From: Haladaptatus caseinilyticus
GTDB lineage: Archaea; Halobacteriota; Halobacteria; Halobacteriales; Haladaptataceae
Length of the DNA stretch: 64,000 bases
Reading direction: 5' to 3'
Assembly (NCBI RefSeq): GCF_026248685.1
Contig: NZ_CP111037.1
Location: 1 to 64,000, forward strand
Part shown: one piece after another, positions 45,049-56,663 of the stretch
How the letters are laid out: each line of letters starts with the position of its first letter
How positions within the stretch are numbered: position 1 is the first letter of the stretch
The notes under the pieces: model-generated
What the model was told of the DNA's origin: nothing
Seen by the model: only the letters and a program-made list of their open reading frames with translations
The model's database searches: none
Program-made: the position numbers and the translations under genes

Positions 45049-45063
45049 ACACCTAGTTGGTGT
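45049..45063. promoter_or_regulatory. Inverted repeat at the Lrp-TRASH gene start (candidate operator)
   Basis: ACACC-TAGTT-GGTGT is a perfect 5-bp inverted repeat ending two bases before the regulator's ATG. The minus-strand TATA element TTTTTATA lies just upstream (about 45070-45077), giving a leaderless transcript. A bound regulator here would block its own transcription. Confidence 0.5.
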
Positions 45064-45245
45064 GGTAGTATAAAAACAGTTTTCGATATATCGATTTGAT
45101 CCGTGATTAGCCTCTGTATCTTCAGCCGAACAACAAATTCCACTCGTTTAGTAATTGAATTATCGCCACAAAAAACGACCCTCAGTTTTTTGCCGGTATC
45201 GAACCTTTCGAAACCGAAAAAAGTACTGCCGAACAACCGCCGTGT

Positions 45246-45443
45246 ATGTCCACCACGATTCACGTAGACGGCATGAACTGCGGCCATTGTGAGCAGAGCG
45301 TCGTCGATGCGCTTACCGACCTGTCCGGCGTTTCCACGGCTATCGCCGACCACGAAGCAGGGACGGCCACCGTCGAAGGTGATGCTGACATCGACGAACT
45401 CGTCGCTACCGTGGAAAACGCGGGATATTCCGCGTCGGCCTGA
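45246..45443 (+). CDS. CopZ-like copper chaperone (HMA domain)
   Basis: 65 residues forming one heavy-metal-associated domain. The metal site is MNCGHC near residues 10-15, followed by VVDALTDLSGV and AGYSASA, the usual ferredoxin-like fold. It should bind Cu(I) and pass it to CopA (37.5 kb). It is divergent from the Lrp-TRASH regulator and lies 77 bp before hemE on the same strand. Confidence 0.92.
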   Translation: MSTTIHVDGMNCGHCEQSVVDALTDLSGVSTAIADHEAGTATVEGDADIDELVATVENAGYSASA

Positions 45444-45520
45444 CCCCCGACTCGCTTTGTCGTCTCGACGTGGTGTCCCGGAGTCGAAACGCTTAGACGC
45501 CATCCGGCTAATTTCCGGCC

Positions 45521-46537
45521 ATGAGTGACCTGTTGGTTCGTGCAGCACGCGGCGAACGCACCGAACGCCCGCCAGTCTGGTTGATGCGGCAGGCTGGCCG
45601 GTACATCCCCGAGTACCGCGAGATCCGCGAACAGTACTCCTTCAAGGAGGCTATCAAGACGCCGGACGTCGCTGAACGAATCACGCTTCTCCCGTGGAAG
45701 CTGTTCGAACCGGACGGATTGGTTATGTTCTCGGACATCCTCACCGTCCTCGAACCGCTTGGTTTCGAGTATCACATCGAGAGCGGGGTCGGCCCCGTCG
45801 TCTCGAATCCGGTAATGACCCCGAGCGATGTGCCGACGGAATCCGGCGACGTGGCGACCGAAATCGACTACGTCGGAAAACTGCTCACCCGCCTACAGGA
45901 CAGTATCGGCGACCGGACCAGCATCATCGGTTTCGCGGGTGGCCCCTATACCCTCGCTTCCTACGCCGTCGGCGATGAACCGACGTCGCGAAAACCGATC
46001 CGCCGGTTTCGGGCGAACCACCCCGACGCCTTCCGCGACCTGTTGGAAGCGTTCACCGACGTGGTTCGTGAGTACGTCGAATATCAAGTCGAACACGGCG
46101 CGGATGTGGTGCAGGTCTTCGATACGTGGGCAGGTGTCTTGACGCCCGACGACTACCGCGAGTTCGTCCTGCCACTCCACCAGCGCATCTTCGATGCCAT
46201 CGATGTGCCCTCTATCGTTTTCGCGCGCCATCCGGGCGGCAAACTGGATTTGTTGCAGGAATCGGGTGCCGACGTCGTGGGACTCGACTGGACGGTGGAC
46301 ATGGCCGACGCTCGGGAAACCCTGGGCGATATGCCCGTTCAGGGTAATCTCGACCCTTCCTATCTGCTCGGAAATCCCGAGTTCGTTCGCGAAAAAACTC
46401 ACGAGGTTATCGAGAAGGCTGGCGATTCGGGACACATCCTGAACCTTGGACACGGTATCGATCGAAACACGCCCGTCAAGAACGCGAAAGCGTTCGTCGA
46501 GGCGGCAAAAGAAGTCGAGCGATACGGTGGTAACTGA
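45521..46537 (+). CDS. hemE: Uroporphyrinogen decarboxylase HemE
   Basis: A 338-residue TIM-barrel enzyme that converts uroporphyrinogen III to coproporphyrinogen III. The N-terminal signature PPVWLMRQAGRYIPEYRE carries the substrate-binding arginines. A second conserved stretch is GFAGGPYTLASY near residue 130, and catalytic residues lie in VQVFDTWAGVLTPDDY near 200. C-terminal HILNLGHGIDRNTPVKN is typical. It converges with hemG, with a 3-bp gap. Confidence 0.95.
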   Translation: MSDLLVRAARGERTERPPVWLMRQAGRYIPEYREIREQYSFKEAIKTPDVAERITLLPWKLFEPDGLVMFSDILTVLEPLGFEYHIESGVGPVVSNPVMTPSDVPTESGDVATEIDYVGKLLTRLQDSIGDRTSIIGFAGGPYTLASYAVGDEPTSRKPIRRFRANHPDAFRDLLEAFTDVVREYVEYQVEHGADVVQVFDTWAGVLTPDDYREFVLPLHQRIFDAIDVPSIVFARHPGGKLDLLQESGADVVGLDWTVDMADARETLGDMPVQGNLDPSYLLGNPEFVREKTHEVIEKAGDSGHILNLGHGIDRNTPVKNAKAFVEAAKEVERYGGN

Positions 46538-46540
46538 TCG

Positions 46541-47845
46541 CTACTTTCTCACACCTATCGACTCAGCTAGCACCGTTGCCAATCCCTTGGCTTCCCGAAT
46601 CCGACTCGGGACGCCCATTCTGGCGGTGTAGTTCGTGGCGAGGTGGATGTCGTCCGGCGTCTCGAACTCCTCCAGCGCGTCCCACGAGGTGTCGTAGGCT
46701 GGAAATCCACGGTCGAGACGGCTAACACTCAACACATCCGCGTCCGCGTTCATCACGTCGTTGAACTCGCTTCGAGCGATTTTCCCCAGCGTCTCGTTGT
46801 TTTCCTCGACCAGTTCGGGGTTTTTCATCCCTCCGAGGAAAACCGTATACACCCCGTCTCTGTCGAACATGCTCGCGTTCCACGAAACGCCAAGGGTGTC
46901 GAGCCCTTCGTCATGACGAACCTGGTAACCGAATCCCTCACGGTCGCAGTCGGCACGGAGGTGGACCAGCGCGAGCGGATTGTAGTTGAGGCGAGTGAGT
47001 ACGTTTGCGGATTCGGTGAGGGGTTCGAGGAGATCGGCACTGACCTCCGCGGTGGTGGTGAGGACGACTTCATCGACTTCGACCGTCCAGGATTCCGATC
47101 TGGAATCGGATTCGAGCGTTGATTCGGTTTCAAGGACGTAACCGCCACTGGAATTTCGGATTTCGGTGACGGCGGTTCCGAGATGGACACGTTTCGAATG
47201 TGCGTCGCAGAGGGCTTCGGGTAGCCGCTGAACACCCTCGTCGAACGAAATCGCTGGCGCCGAAGTTCCCCCGGACATCGCCCGCTTGAGAACGGGGGTG
47301 AGCAGGTCGCCGTATTTTTGCTCCATCAGCATAACGCCGGAGAGCGCATGCTTGACGGGCATTCGTTCCGGTTCCGACCCGTAAATACCGCCGAATAACG
47401 GGCCGATGAGGTTTCGGTAGGCTTCATCGCCGAACTTTCGGGTGAACAACTCTGCGGCGGTTTCGTTCGAGTCCGCCGGTTCAGTCTGTGGTTCTTTCAG
47501 CACGTCGAGTTTGCCACGCCACGAGAGCAAGTCGGTTTGGCCGAACTCCTCGATGGAAAACGGTGCTCGCCGAAGCTTTCCGTCGGCGTAGACGAATAGT
47601 TTCGTCTCTCCGGCTTCGATAACTTCGTCGTCCATTCCGAGGTCGGTAATGAGTTCGTCAACCGGGTCGGTTCTGCGAAGTCGTTGTGGCCCCCATTCTA
47701 GCAGACAGCCATCGACTCGCCCGCTCCGAATGACGCCGCCGGGTTCCGAATCGGCTTCGATGACGACGTACTCCATATCCGCCTTTTCGAGGTGGTGGGC
47801 GAGTGCGAGTCCAGTGATACCCGCGCCGACGATTCCGATCGTCAT
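46541..47845 (-). CDS. hemG: Protoporphyrinogen/coproporphyrinogen oxidase (HemG/HemY type)
   Basis: A 434-residue FAD enzyme from ATG 47845. The N-terminal dinucleotide fold reads MTIGIVGAGITGLALAHHLE with the ribose-binding Glu in VVIEADSEPGGVIRS. The C-terminal FAD motif is IHLATNYTARMG, followed by LATVLAES. It oxidises the porphyrinogen ring before iron insertion, using O2 in the HemY class. It overlaps hemH by ATGA and is probably translated with it. Whether the substrate is coproporphyrinogen or protoporphyrinogen is not settled by sequence. Confidence 0.9.
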   Translation of the reverse strand: MTIGIVGAGITGLALAHHLEKADMEYVVIEADSEPGGVIRSGRVDGCLLEWGPQRLRRTDPVDELITDLGMDDEVIEAGETKLFVYADGKLRRAPFSIEEFGQTDLLSWRGKLDVLKEPQTEPADSNETAAELFTRKFGDEAYRNLIGPLFGGIYGSEPERMPVKHALSGVMLMEQKYGDLLTPVLKRAMSGGTSAPAISFDEGVQRLPEALCDAHSKRVHLGTAVTEIRNSSGGYVLETESTLESDSRSESWTVEVDEVVLTTTAEVSADLLEPLTESANVLTRLNYNPLALVHLRADCDREGFGYQVRHDEGLDTLGVSWNASMFDRDGVYTVFLGGMKNPELVEENNETLGKIARSEFNDVMNADADVLSVSRLDRGFPAYDTSWDALEEFETPDDIHLATNYTARMGVPSRIREAKGLATVLAESIGVRK

Positions 47846-48891
47846 CGGTTGAACGGGGCGTTTAGGCACATCGCGCCCGGGGTGTCTTTGCAGTGACACT
47901 GGCGGAACTGATAGTAGGACGGGTCGAAATCCGCGACGAACGGCTCCACGAGGTCAGCGAGCACGTCTGAAAACCGCTTGTCGTCGTGGGGTACCGGGAC
48001 CCGATAGAAGTCGAGACTGACTTCTTCGGCCTCTTCTCGGAGCTCGTCGTCCAACTCCGACAGCGTCTCGCTCTGCTCGTGCATGAAACTGATTGGTTCG
48101 ATTACGACGCGCTCGGCGTCGATTTCGGTGACCACGTCCTCGACTTCGGGTTCGGTCCACGGAATCTTTCGGTTGCCGTGGTTTTGGAAGCCGATCGAGT
48201 ACGATTCGACGCCAAGTTCGCTGGCCATCACGTCGCAAAACTCATCGACGTAGACGTCGTAGCGACTCCCTTCGTCGAGGTAGTGGGTCGGTGTTCCGTG
48301 TGCCGAGAAGACCAATTCCGTGTCTTCGTCCGCCAAATCGAGCCCCTGTTCGTCGGCATACTGCTGAATATTGCTCGCCCGAATTCGGTTGTACGTCGGA
48401 TGTTTGTGCCAGCCAGTTATCTCGTGCACCGGTACGTCCCAGTTCAATTCGGCGACTGCGTCGGTCAACTCCTCCAGTGAGGCGACCGTCGTCGACGCAC
48501 CACAGAGAGGATACACCGGCAGCCCGACGATTTGGTCAACGTCGTCCTCGTGTGCCTGCGCAACCGCATTGGCGATGAATGGTTCGGTAAACTGCATGCC
48601 GACGTAGGTTTTCGCATCGAGATTTCGCTCGTCGAATTCGGTCTGTAGTGCGTCCGCTTGTGCTTTCGCCTGTGGATCAAGCGGGGACCCACCGATTTCC
48701 TCGTACTCCTCGATGAGTCCTGGAGCACGTCGTTCGGCGAGTTGCTGGGAGCGGTCGAGTGCCTCTTCTTCGGTAGTATCGCCTTCCAAATCGGCGTTGT
48801 TCATAAAAATGCGCTCTAGATAGTCGAGAACGTTTTGTCGCGTCGGTTCCGCCGGTTCTCCGAAGTTGAGCACGACGACGCCGGTTGTCAT
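47842..48891 (-). CDS. hemH: Ferrochelatase HemH (coproporphyrin or protoporphyrin)
   Basis: A 349-residue chelatase that inserts Fe2+ into porphyrin. The metal-site His lies in LVFSAHGTPTHYLDEG near 195, and the second conserved site is VVIEPISFMHEQSETLSELD near 265. The N-terminus TTGVVVLNFGEPAEP is the family start. The C-terminal tail FRQCHCKDTPGAMCLNAP has three Cys that could take part in an iron-sulfur cluster. It is first in the hemH-hemG operon. Confidence 0.93.
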   Translation of the reverse strand: MTTGVVVLNFGEPAEPTRQNVLDYLERIFMNNADLEGDTTEEEALDRSQQLAERRAPGLIEEYEEIGGSPLDPQAKAQADALQTEFDERNLDAKTYVGMQFTEPFIANAVAQAHEDDVDQIVGLPVYPLCGASTTVASLEELTDAVAELNWDVPVHEITGWHKHPTYNRIRASNIQQYADEQGLDLADEDTELVFSAHGTPTHYLDEGSRYDVYVDEFCDVMASELGVESYSIGFQNHGNRKIPWTEPEVEDVVTEIDAERVVIEPISFMHEQSETLSELDDELREEAEEVSLDFYRVPVPHDDKRFSDVLADLVEPFVADFDPSYYQFRQCHCKDTPGAMCLNAPFNR

Positions 48892-48992
48892 AGTCGGTTC
48901 TCGGGTCGGATGAGCCGAATAGTTATCGCTTGCGGAAGCTGGGTTTCCCTTGGTTCATTAAAATCCTGCAACCCCGCACGAATCTCACGGAG

Positions 48993-49307
48993 CTAAAGCC
49001 ACTCTTCGGCCCAGTTTTCGATCTCTTCGAACACCGGACTCAGGGAGTGTCCCTTCTCGCTCAAACTGTAGTAGGTCGCAATCGGCGCGTCGGCTTCGGT
49101 TCTCCGGCTGACGAACCCCATCTCGCCGAGGTCATCCAATACGCGCGAAAGCGTTCGAGAACTCGCTCCCGTAGAGCGCTTGAGTTCGTTGAACCGTTTT
49201 TCCCCCTCTTGAAGGTCGTGGAGGACGACAAGTCGCCACTGTGACCCGATTTGTTCGAACGATTCGACGACACAGCAGACGCCTTTTTCAGCTGATTCCG
49301 TGGACAT
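48993..49307 (-). CDS. HxlR-family winged-helix regulator
   Basis: 104 residues from ATG 49307. CCVVESFEQIGSQWRLVVLH is the HxlR start with the conserved Cys and GxxWxLxVL core. The recognition helix is in STGASSRTLSRVLDDLGEMG and the wing in YYSLSEKGHSLSPV. HxlR proteins often sense reactive or redox signals. No target is evident; haem genes are just upstream on the same strand. Confidence 0.88.
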   Translation of the reverse strand: MSTESAEKGVCCVVESFEQIGSQWRLVVLHDLQEGEKRFNELKRSTGASSRTLSRVLDDLGEMGFVSRRTEADAPIATYYSLSEKGHSLSPVFEEIENWAEEWL

Positions 49308-49690
49308 TCGGATTCTCTGGTTACAGCTTTCCAGTGAATCCATATATTGGTTCGGGTTCGAATCAGGTTACGCGATGATACTACAACCCCTCGTCCTCCA
49401 CTCGTCGCTGGTTCGCTTTCCGTTGGGCGATAGGTCGTGTCTAAATGACTACCATTCGTCATTAAAATCCTCCGTCGATATCATCCAACTTTTCACAATG
49501 AAGTTCATGGCCATACTCTCGCACGCGCACGCACGCGGTAACGTCGAATTACTCATCGGAAATCGACGATTACTGCATGTCGTGTCGAGTCTTGCCAAAG
49601 AGCAACTCATTCGACGGCCTTAAATGTAACCCTGCCATTCGTACAAATGCGAACGCCGCACGGTGGTCTTCCACCGAGTGGCCGCCCGAA
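49308..49690. other. Intergenic, upstream of rRNA promoters
   Basis: About 380 bp between the HxlR gene and the first rRNA promoter. No convincing gene. A 65-codon frame starting at 49500 is probably not real. Confidence 0.35.
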
Positions 49691-49696
49691 ATCCCA

Positions 49697-50033
49697 TGCC
49701 CTTTATATGGGCTGGAAACGGGATTCGGGCGAAAGAAACCCAATCCAATGCCCTTAAGTGTATGGGGGCACTCGGATGTGATGTAGACGGCGTCCCTCGG
49801 TTTGGGACGAACGAAACACACTCGATCCGGTGCCTTTAAGTAATACGGGGCACTCGGAAAGGATGTGAACGCGCCCTCGGCGATCAGTCGCCGGGGGCGA
49901 GCGAAATCCGACGCCCTTAAGTATGAAAGGGGCTTCGGATAAGAACGCGAAGAAAGATACGACGCGATCTGCGGGGCGTTCAACTCGTCCCGCAATCTCG
50001 GACGATGGAGGTTCGAAGGGTTTAATACCCTTC
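49697..50033 (+). promoter_or_regulatory. Tandem rRNA operon promoters
   Basis: Four related elements precede 16S: GCCCTTTATATGGGC at 49699-49713, GCCCTTAAGTGTATGGGGGC at 49750-49769, GCCTTTAAGTAATACGGGGC at 49832-49851 and GCCCTTAAGTATGAAAGGGG at 49913-49932. Each has a T-T-A-A/TTATA core, and three are followed by CACTCGG- or CTTCGG-like initiator regions. Multiple spaced promoters are the rule in haloarchaeal rrn operons. A fifth TTTAATA lies inside an inverted repeat (GAAGGG-N7-CCCTTC, 50015-50033). Confidence 0.75.
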
Positions 50034-50107
50034 TTCTCCTCCCATCAAGTCCGAAGGAAATGAGGATTCCACCCCTGCGGTCAGCCGTAAACGATGGGAT
50101 CTGATGT

Positions 50108-50122
50108 CAGCCTTGGTAGTTC
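50108..50122 (+). other. 16S processing stem, 5' strand
   Basis: CAGCCTTGGTAGTTC pairs perfectly over 15 bp with GAACTACCAAGGCTG at 51809-51823, on the far side of 16S. Unpaired bases next to the helix fit a bulge-helix-bulge site cut by the archaeal splicing endonuclease. Two small hairpins (50172-50191 and 50211-50228) follow before the mature 5' end. Confidence 0.75.
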
Positions 50123-50230
50123 GGTGACACCTTGTCGGTTTACCGATGTGGTGTCTCGAACGATGTGATATGTGATACACTCTCTTTTGAGAGTGTCTCC
50201 GCCTAACATGCTGGACATTCGTCCAGCGGC

Positions 50231-51702
<1,472 letters not shown>

Positions 51703-51808
51703 AAGACCGGGATCGGGCCGACGGCCCGACCCACCTTAACCCGTCAGTTTTCACTGACGGATGGCAATTCACTTCGAGACGCGACTCGTCTACCGACGAG
51801 GCACCTAT

Positions 51809-51823
51809 GAACTACCAAGGCTG
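51809..51823 (+). other. 16S processing stem, 3' strand
   Basis: GAACTACCAAGGCTG is the exact complement of 50108-50122. It lies about 107 nt after the mature 16S end. Confidence 0.75.
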
Positions 51824-51847
51824 GTTCCACGCCCTCAGTTGAGGGTA

Positions 51848-51912
51848 GCCTTCGCTCACTGGAGAGCACTGCTGCTGTGCAGCAGATCTCGGGTTCGACT
51901 CCCGTAGAAGGC
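51848..51912 (+). pseudogene. Truncated tRNA-like element in the 16S-23S spacer
   Basis: 65 nt fold partly as a tRNA: acceptor GCCTTC/GAAGGC (6 bp), D-arm GCTC/GAGC, anticodon stem CTGCT/AGCAG with loop GCTGTGC, and T-arm CGGG-TTCGACT-CCCG. Linker positions 7-9 are absent, U33 is C, and the loop would read TGT or no sensible anticodon. Canonical haloarchaeal spacers carry tRNA-Ala(TGC) here. It is therefore a decayed tRNA, or a sequence error. Confidence 0.5.
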
Positions 51913-51936
51913 CGTTCCGTGGATTGGTTCGAATCG

Positions 51937-51960
51937 TGCCCCTTAAGTATAAGGGGGCGA
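51937..51960 (+). promoter_or_regulatory. Spacer promoter before 23S rRNA
   Basis: GTGCCCCTTAAGTATAAGGGGG at about 51937-51958 matches the upstream rRNA promoters, especially GCCCTTAAGTATGAAAGGGG. A promoter in the 16S-23S spacer is known in haloarchaea and would add 23S/5S transcripts. Confidence 0.65.
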
Positions 51961-52060
51961 AAGGAATCAATCCCTACAACCGATGCACCAACCCGTGAAA
52001 ACGTGGTTGGGAAGGGTTCGACGCACGCACTCGGCGACCACCGTGTCGTGCAATGACAAC

Positions 52061-52126
52061 CGTATGTACGTGCAATCCAGGCGTCCACTGGACTCACATT
52101 ACGTGAGTTATTACAGTGAATCCAAT
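52061..52126 (+). other. 23S processing stem, 5' strand
   Basis: ACGTGCAATCCAG (52068-52080), CTGGACTCACATT (52088-52100) and TGAATCCAAT (52117-52126) pair in register with ATTGGAATTCA, AATGTGAGTCCAG and CTGGATTGCACGT at 55061-55113. The interrupted long helix is the archaeal 23S bulge-helix-bulge processing stem. Confidence 0.75.
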
Positions 52127-52144
52127 CCAATTATTACGTGGCTA

Positions 52145-55048
<2,904 letters not shown>

Positions 55049-55060
55049 ATCATACCGCAT

Positions 55061-55122
55061 ATTGGAATTCACATTCACGAAATGTGAGTCCAGGCGCAAA
55101 CTGGATTGCACGTAATCATACG
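55061..55122 (+). other. 23S processing stem, 3' strand
   Basis: Complement of 52061-52126, with the same interruptions. A hairpin CACGG-TTCGATT-CCGTG (55160-55176) follows before 5S and looks like an isolated tRNA T-arm. No acceptor or anticodon arm accompanies it. Confidence 0.7.
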
Positions 55123-55183
55123 GTTCATCATCGAACCATCGACGATTGGTATCATTATCACGGTTCGATTCCGTGAGTCGACG

Positions 55184-55305
55184 TTAAGGCGGCCACAGCG
55201 ACAGGGTCACACCCGTACCCATCCCGAACACGGTAGTTAAGCCTGTCTGCGTTTCGGTCAGTACTGGAGTGCGCGAGCCTCTGGGAAATCCGATTCGCCG
55301 CCTCC
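55184..55305 (+). rRNA. 5S ribosomal RNA
   Basis: 122 nt from TTAAGGCGGCCACAGC to CGATTCGCCGCC. The central CCCGTACCCATCCCGAACAC and the helix closing the molecule (GGCGGC with GCCGCC) are typical of haloarchaeal 5S. No tRNA-Cys follows, although many haloarchaeal rrn operons have one there. Confidence 0.95.
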
Positions 55306-55320
55306 ATTCATACTTCATTT

Positions 55321-55352
55321 ACCCCATCGAGAGCGTCCGCTCTCAGTGGGGT
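55321..55352 (+). terminator. Hairpin terminator after the rRNA operon
   Basis: ACCCCATCGAGAGC and GCTCTCAGTGGGGT form a stem of about 14 positions with one mismatch and one wobble, closed by GTCC and followed by TTTCGC. It lies 15 bp beyond 5S. It could be a terminator or an RNA 3' processing structure. Confidence 0.55.
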
Positions 55353-56029
55353 TTCGCTATTTATCGAGAGCCGTGCGTATCGACGTTGCACGGTGACACA
55401 TCCGCTTCAAGCAGTCATTACTATGTCTCTGATGCATACGGTCGGCTTTCGGAGGGAAATTACGAAGCGAAATTCCGCTCGTGCCGTGGTGAGCGCCCGC
55501 GATTTTCAGTACAGTGAGCAGTTTGGCCTTCGTGTAGTTTTTAAATAATAAAGCAGTGCTGTTGTATGGTCGATGATGGAGCATCGGGTAGGTGGTCGCG
55601 CCGTCGAACACTCACGACGGTTGGTGGGATGTGTTCGCTGGCTAGCTCACAGAGTCGAAACCGGGTAAACCAGTACGAGAGGGGCGACCCAGCGGAAAGA
55701 CGAGGATGCGGCATCCGATTCGTGGCGTGTTTCCTCGGTTGTTCACGGTTTGCAGTCGCTTCGCGACTGCTCACCGCCGGTGATCCCATCTCGTTCTCGC
55801 CTGTCCACTCGCGTTCTCGAAGGCCCTTTTACGCTGCTTCGAACGGTTGGTTATCGGATCGGTCGGTTGTGAGATCGGCCCTATCTGTGCCCGCAACCCC
55901 GACTAACGGCCCGCTTATGACGTGCCGAGGTTGGTGGTCTTTCCCTGAATTTTGAAAGGCTGAATAGTTTTCGATAGCAGGCGATGGCAATGATATTTAA
56001 TATGCAGTCCCAAAATAGGAGACGTAGGA
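55353..56029. other. Gene-poor stretch with a possible secreted-protein remnant
   Basis: About 680 bp. A frame from ATG 55566 opens with a Tat-like start (SRRRTLTTVGG) then NRVNQYERGDPAE, but quickly becomes Arg/Ser-rich and loses haloarchaeal codon bias after about 55690. It may be the 5' remnant of an exported protein. Nothing else was recognised. Confidence 0.35.
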
Positions 56030-56653
56030 ATGGTCTCCATCGACTCGTCGTCTGCCGGGCGAAAGTTTCTCCTCGTCGCCCCATTGATACTTCTCGTCGT
56101 ATTGACTCTCGCCGTCGATTTCGTGGAACTCGGTCCGCACGATAATCAAGCCGGACCGAACTCGGGCCAGGCGAATGCACTCTCCCACTGTCGGACAATT
56201 TCGCAACCGGGGGAGTATACCCTCACCGATGACTTCGGCGGTGCAACCGGGTTGGCGAGCAGTTGCATCGTGATAAATTCGAGTGACGTTCTGATAAACG
56301 GATCCGGTCACACCATCAAAGGACGAGGCGTCACTGACACCACGGGAATTCTCGTCAACAACGAATCAGGGCTATCAAACGTGACGATTCACTCCGTTCG
56401 GGTCGAACAGTGGAATCGCGCGATCCATCTCAGAAACGCCTCGGATGTGACGATTCGGAACGCGAGCACGGCCCGGAGTTCGACCGGCATCACGGTCTGG
56501 AACGGAACCGACGTCACCGTGAAAAACACGTGGGTCGCTCGCAACCTGTTCGGCGTCGTTGTGGATAATCGAAGCCAGCAGGTGAACCTCACTAAGGCGC
56601 GGTATCACAAGAATTTCGCCGCGAACAGCACGCGCGGAACGGGCGAGGTGTAG
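56030..56653 (+). CDS. Exported right-handed beta-helix (NosD-like) protein
   Basis: 207 residues. An N-terminal membrane or signal segment lies near 11-32 (KFLLVAPLILLVVLTLAVDF). After a linker, CRTISQPGEYTLTDDFGG begins a parallel beta-helix: repeated strands CIVINSSDVLINGSGHTIKG, VTIHSVRVEQWNRAIHLRNA, VTIRNASTARSSTGITVWNG. Many N-x-S/T sites fit an external glycoprotein. It is shorter than most NosD-type proteins. It may bind or act on surface polysaccharide; this is inference. Confidence 0.75.
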   Translation: MVSIDSSSAGRKFLLVAPLILLVVLTLAVDFVELGPHDNQAGPNSGQANALSHCRTISQPGEYTLTDDFGGATGLASSCIVINSSDVLINGSGHTIKGRGVTDTTGILVNNESGLSNVTIHSVRVEQWNRAIHLRNASDVTIRNASTARSSTGITVWNGTDVTVKNTWVARNLFGVVVDNRSQQVNLTKARYHKNFAANSTRGTGEV

Positions 56654-56663
56654 GGTCGGACGG

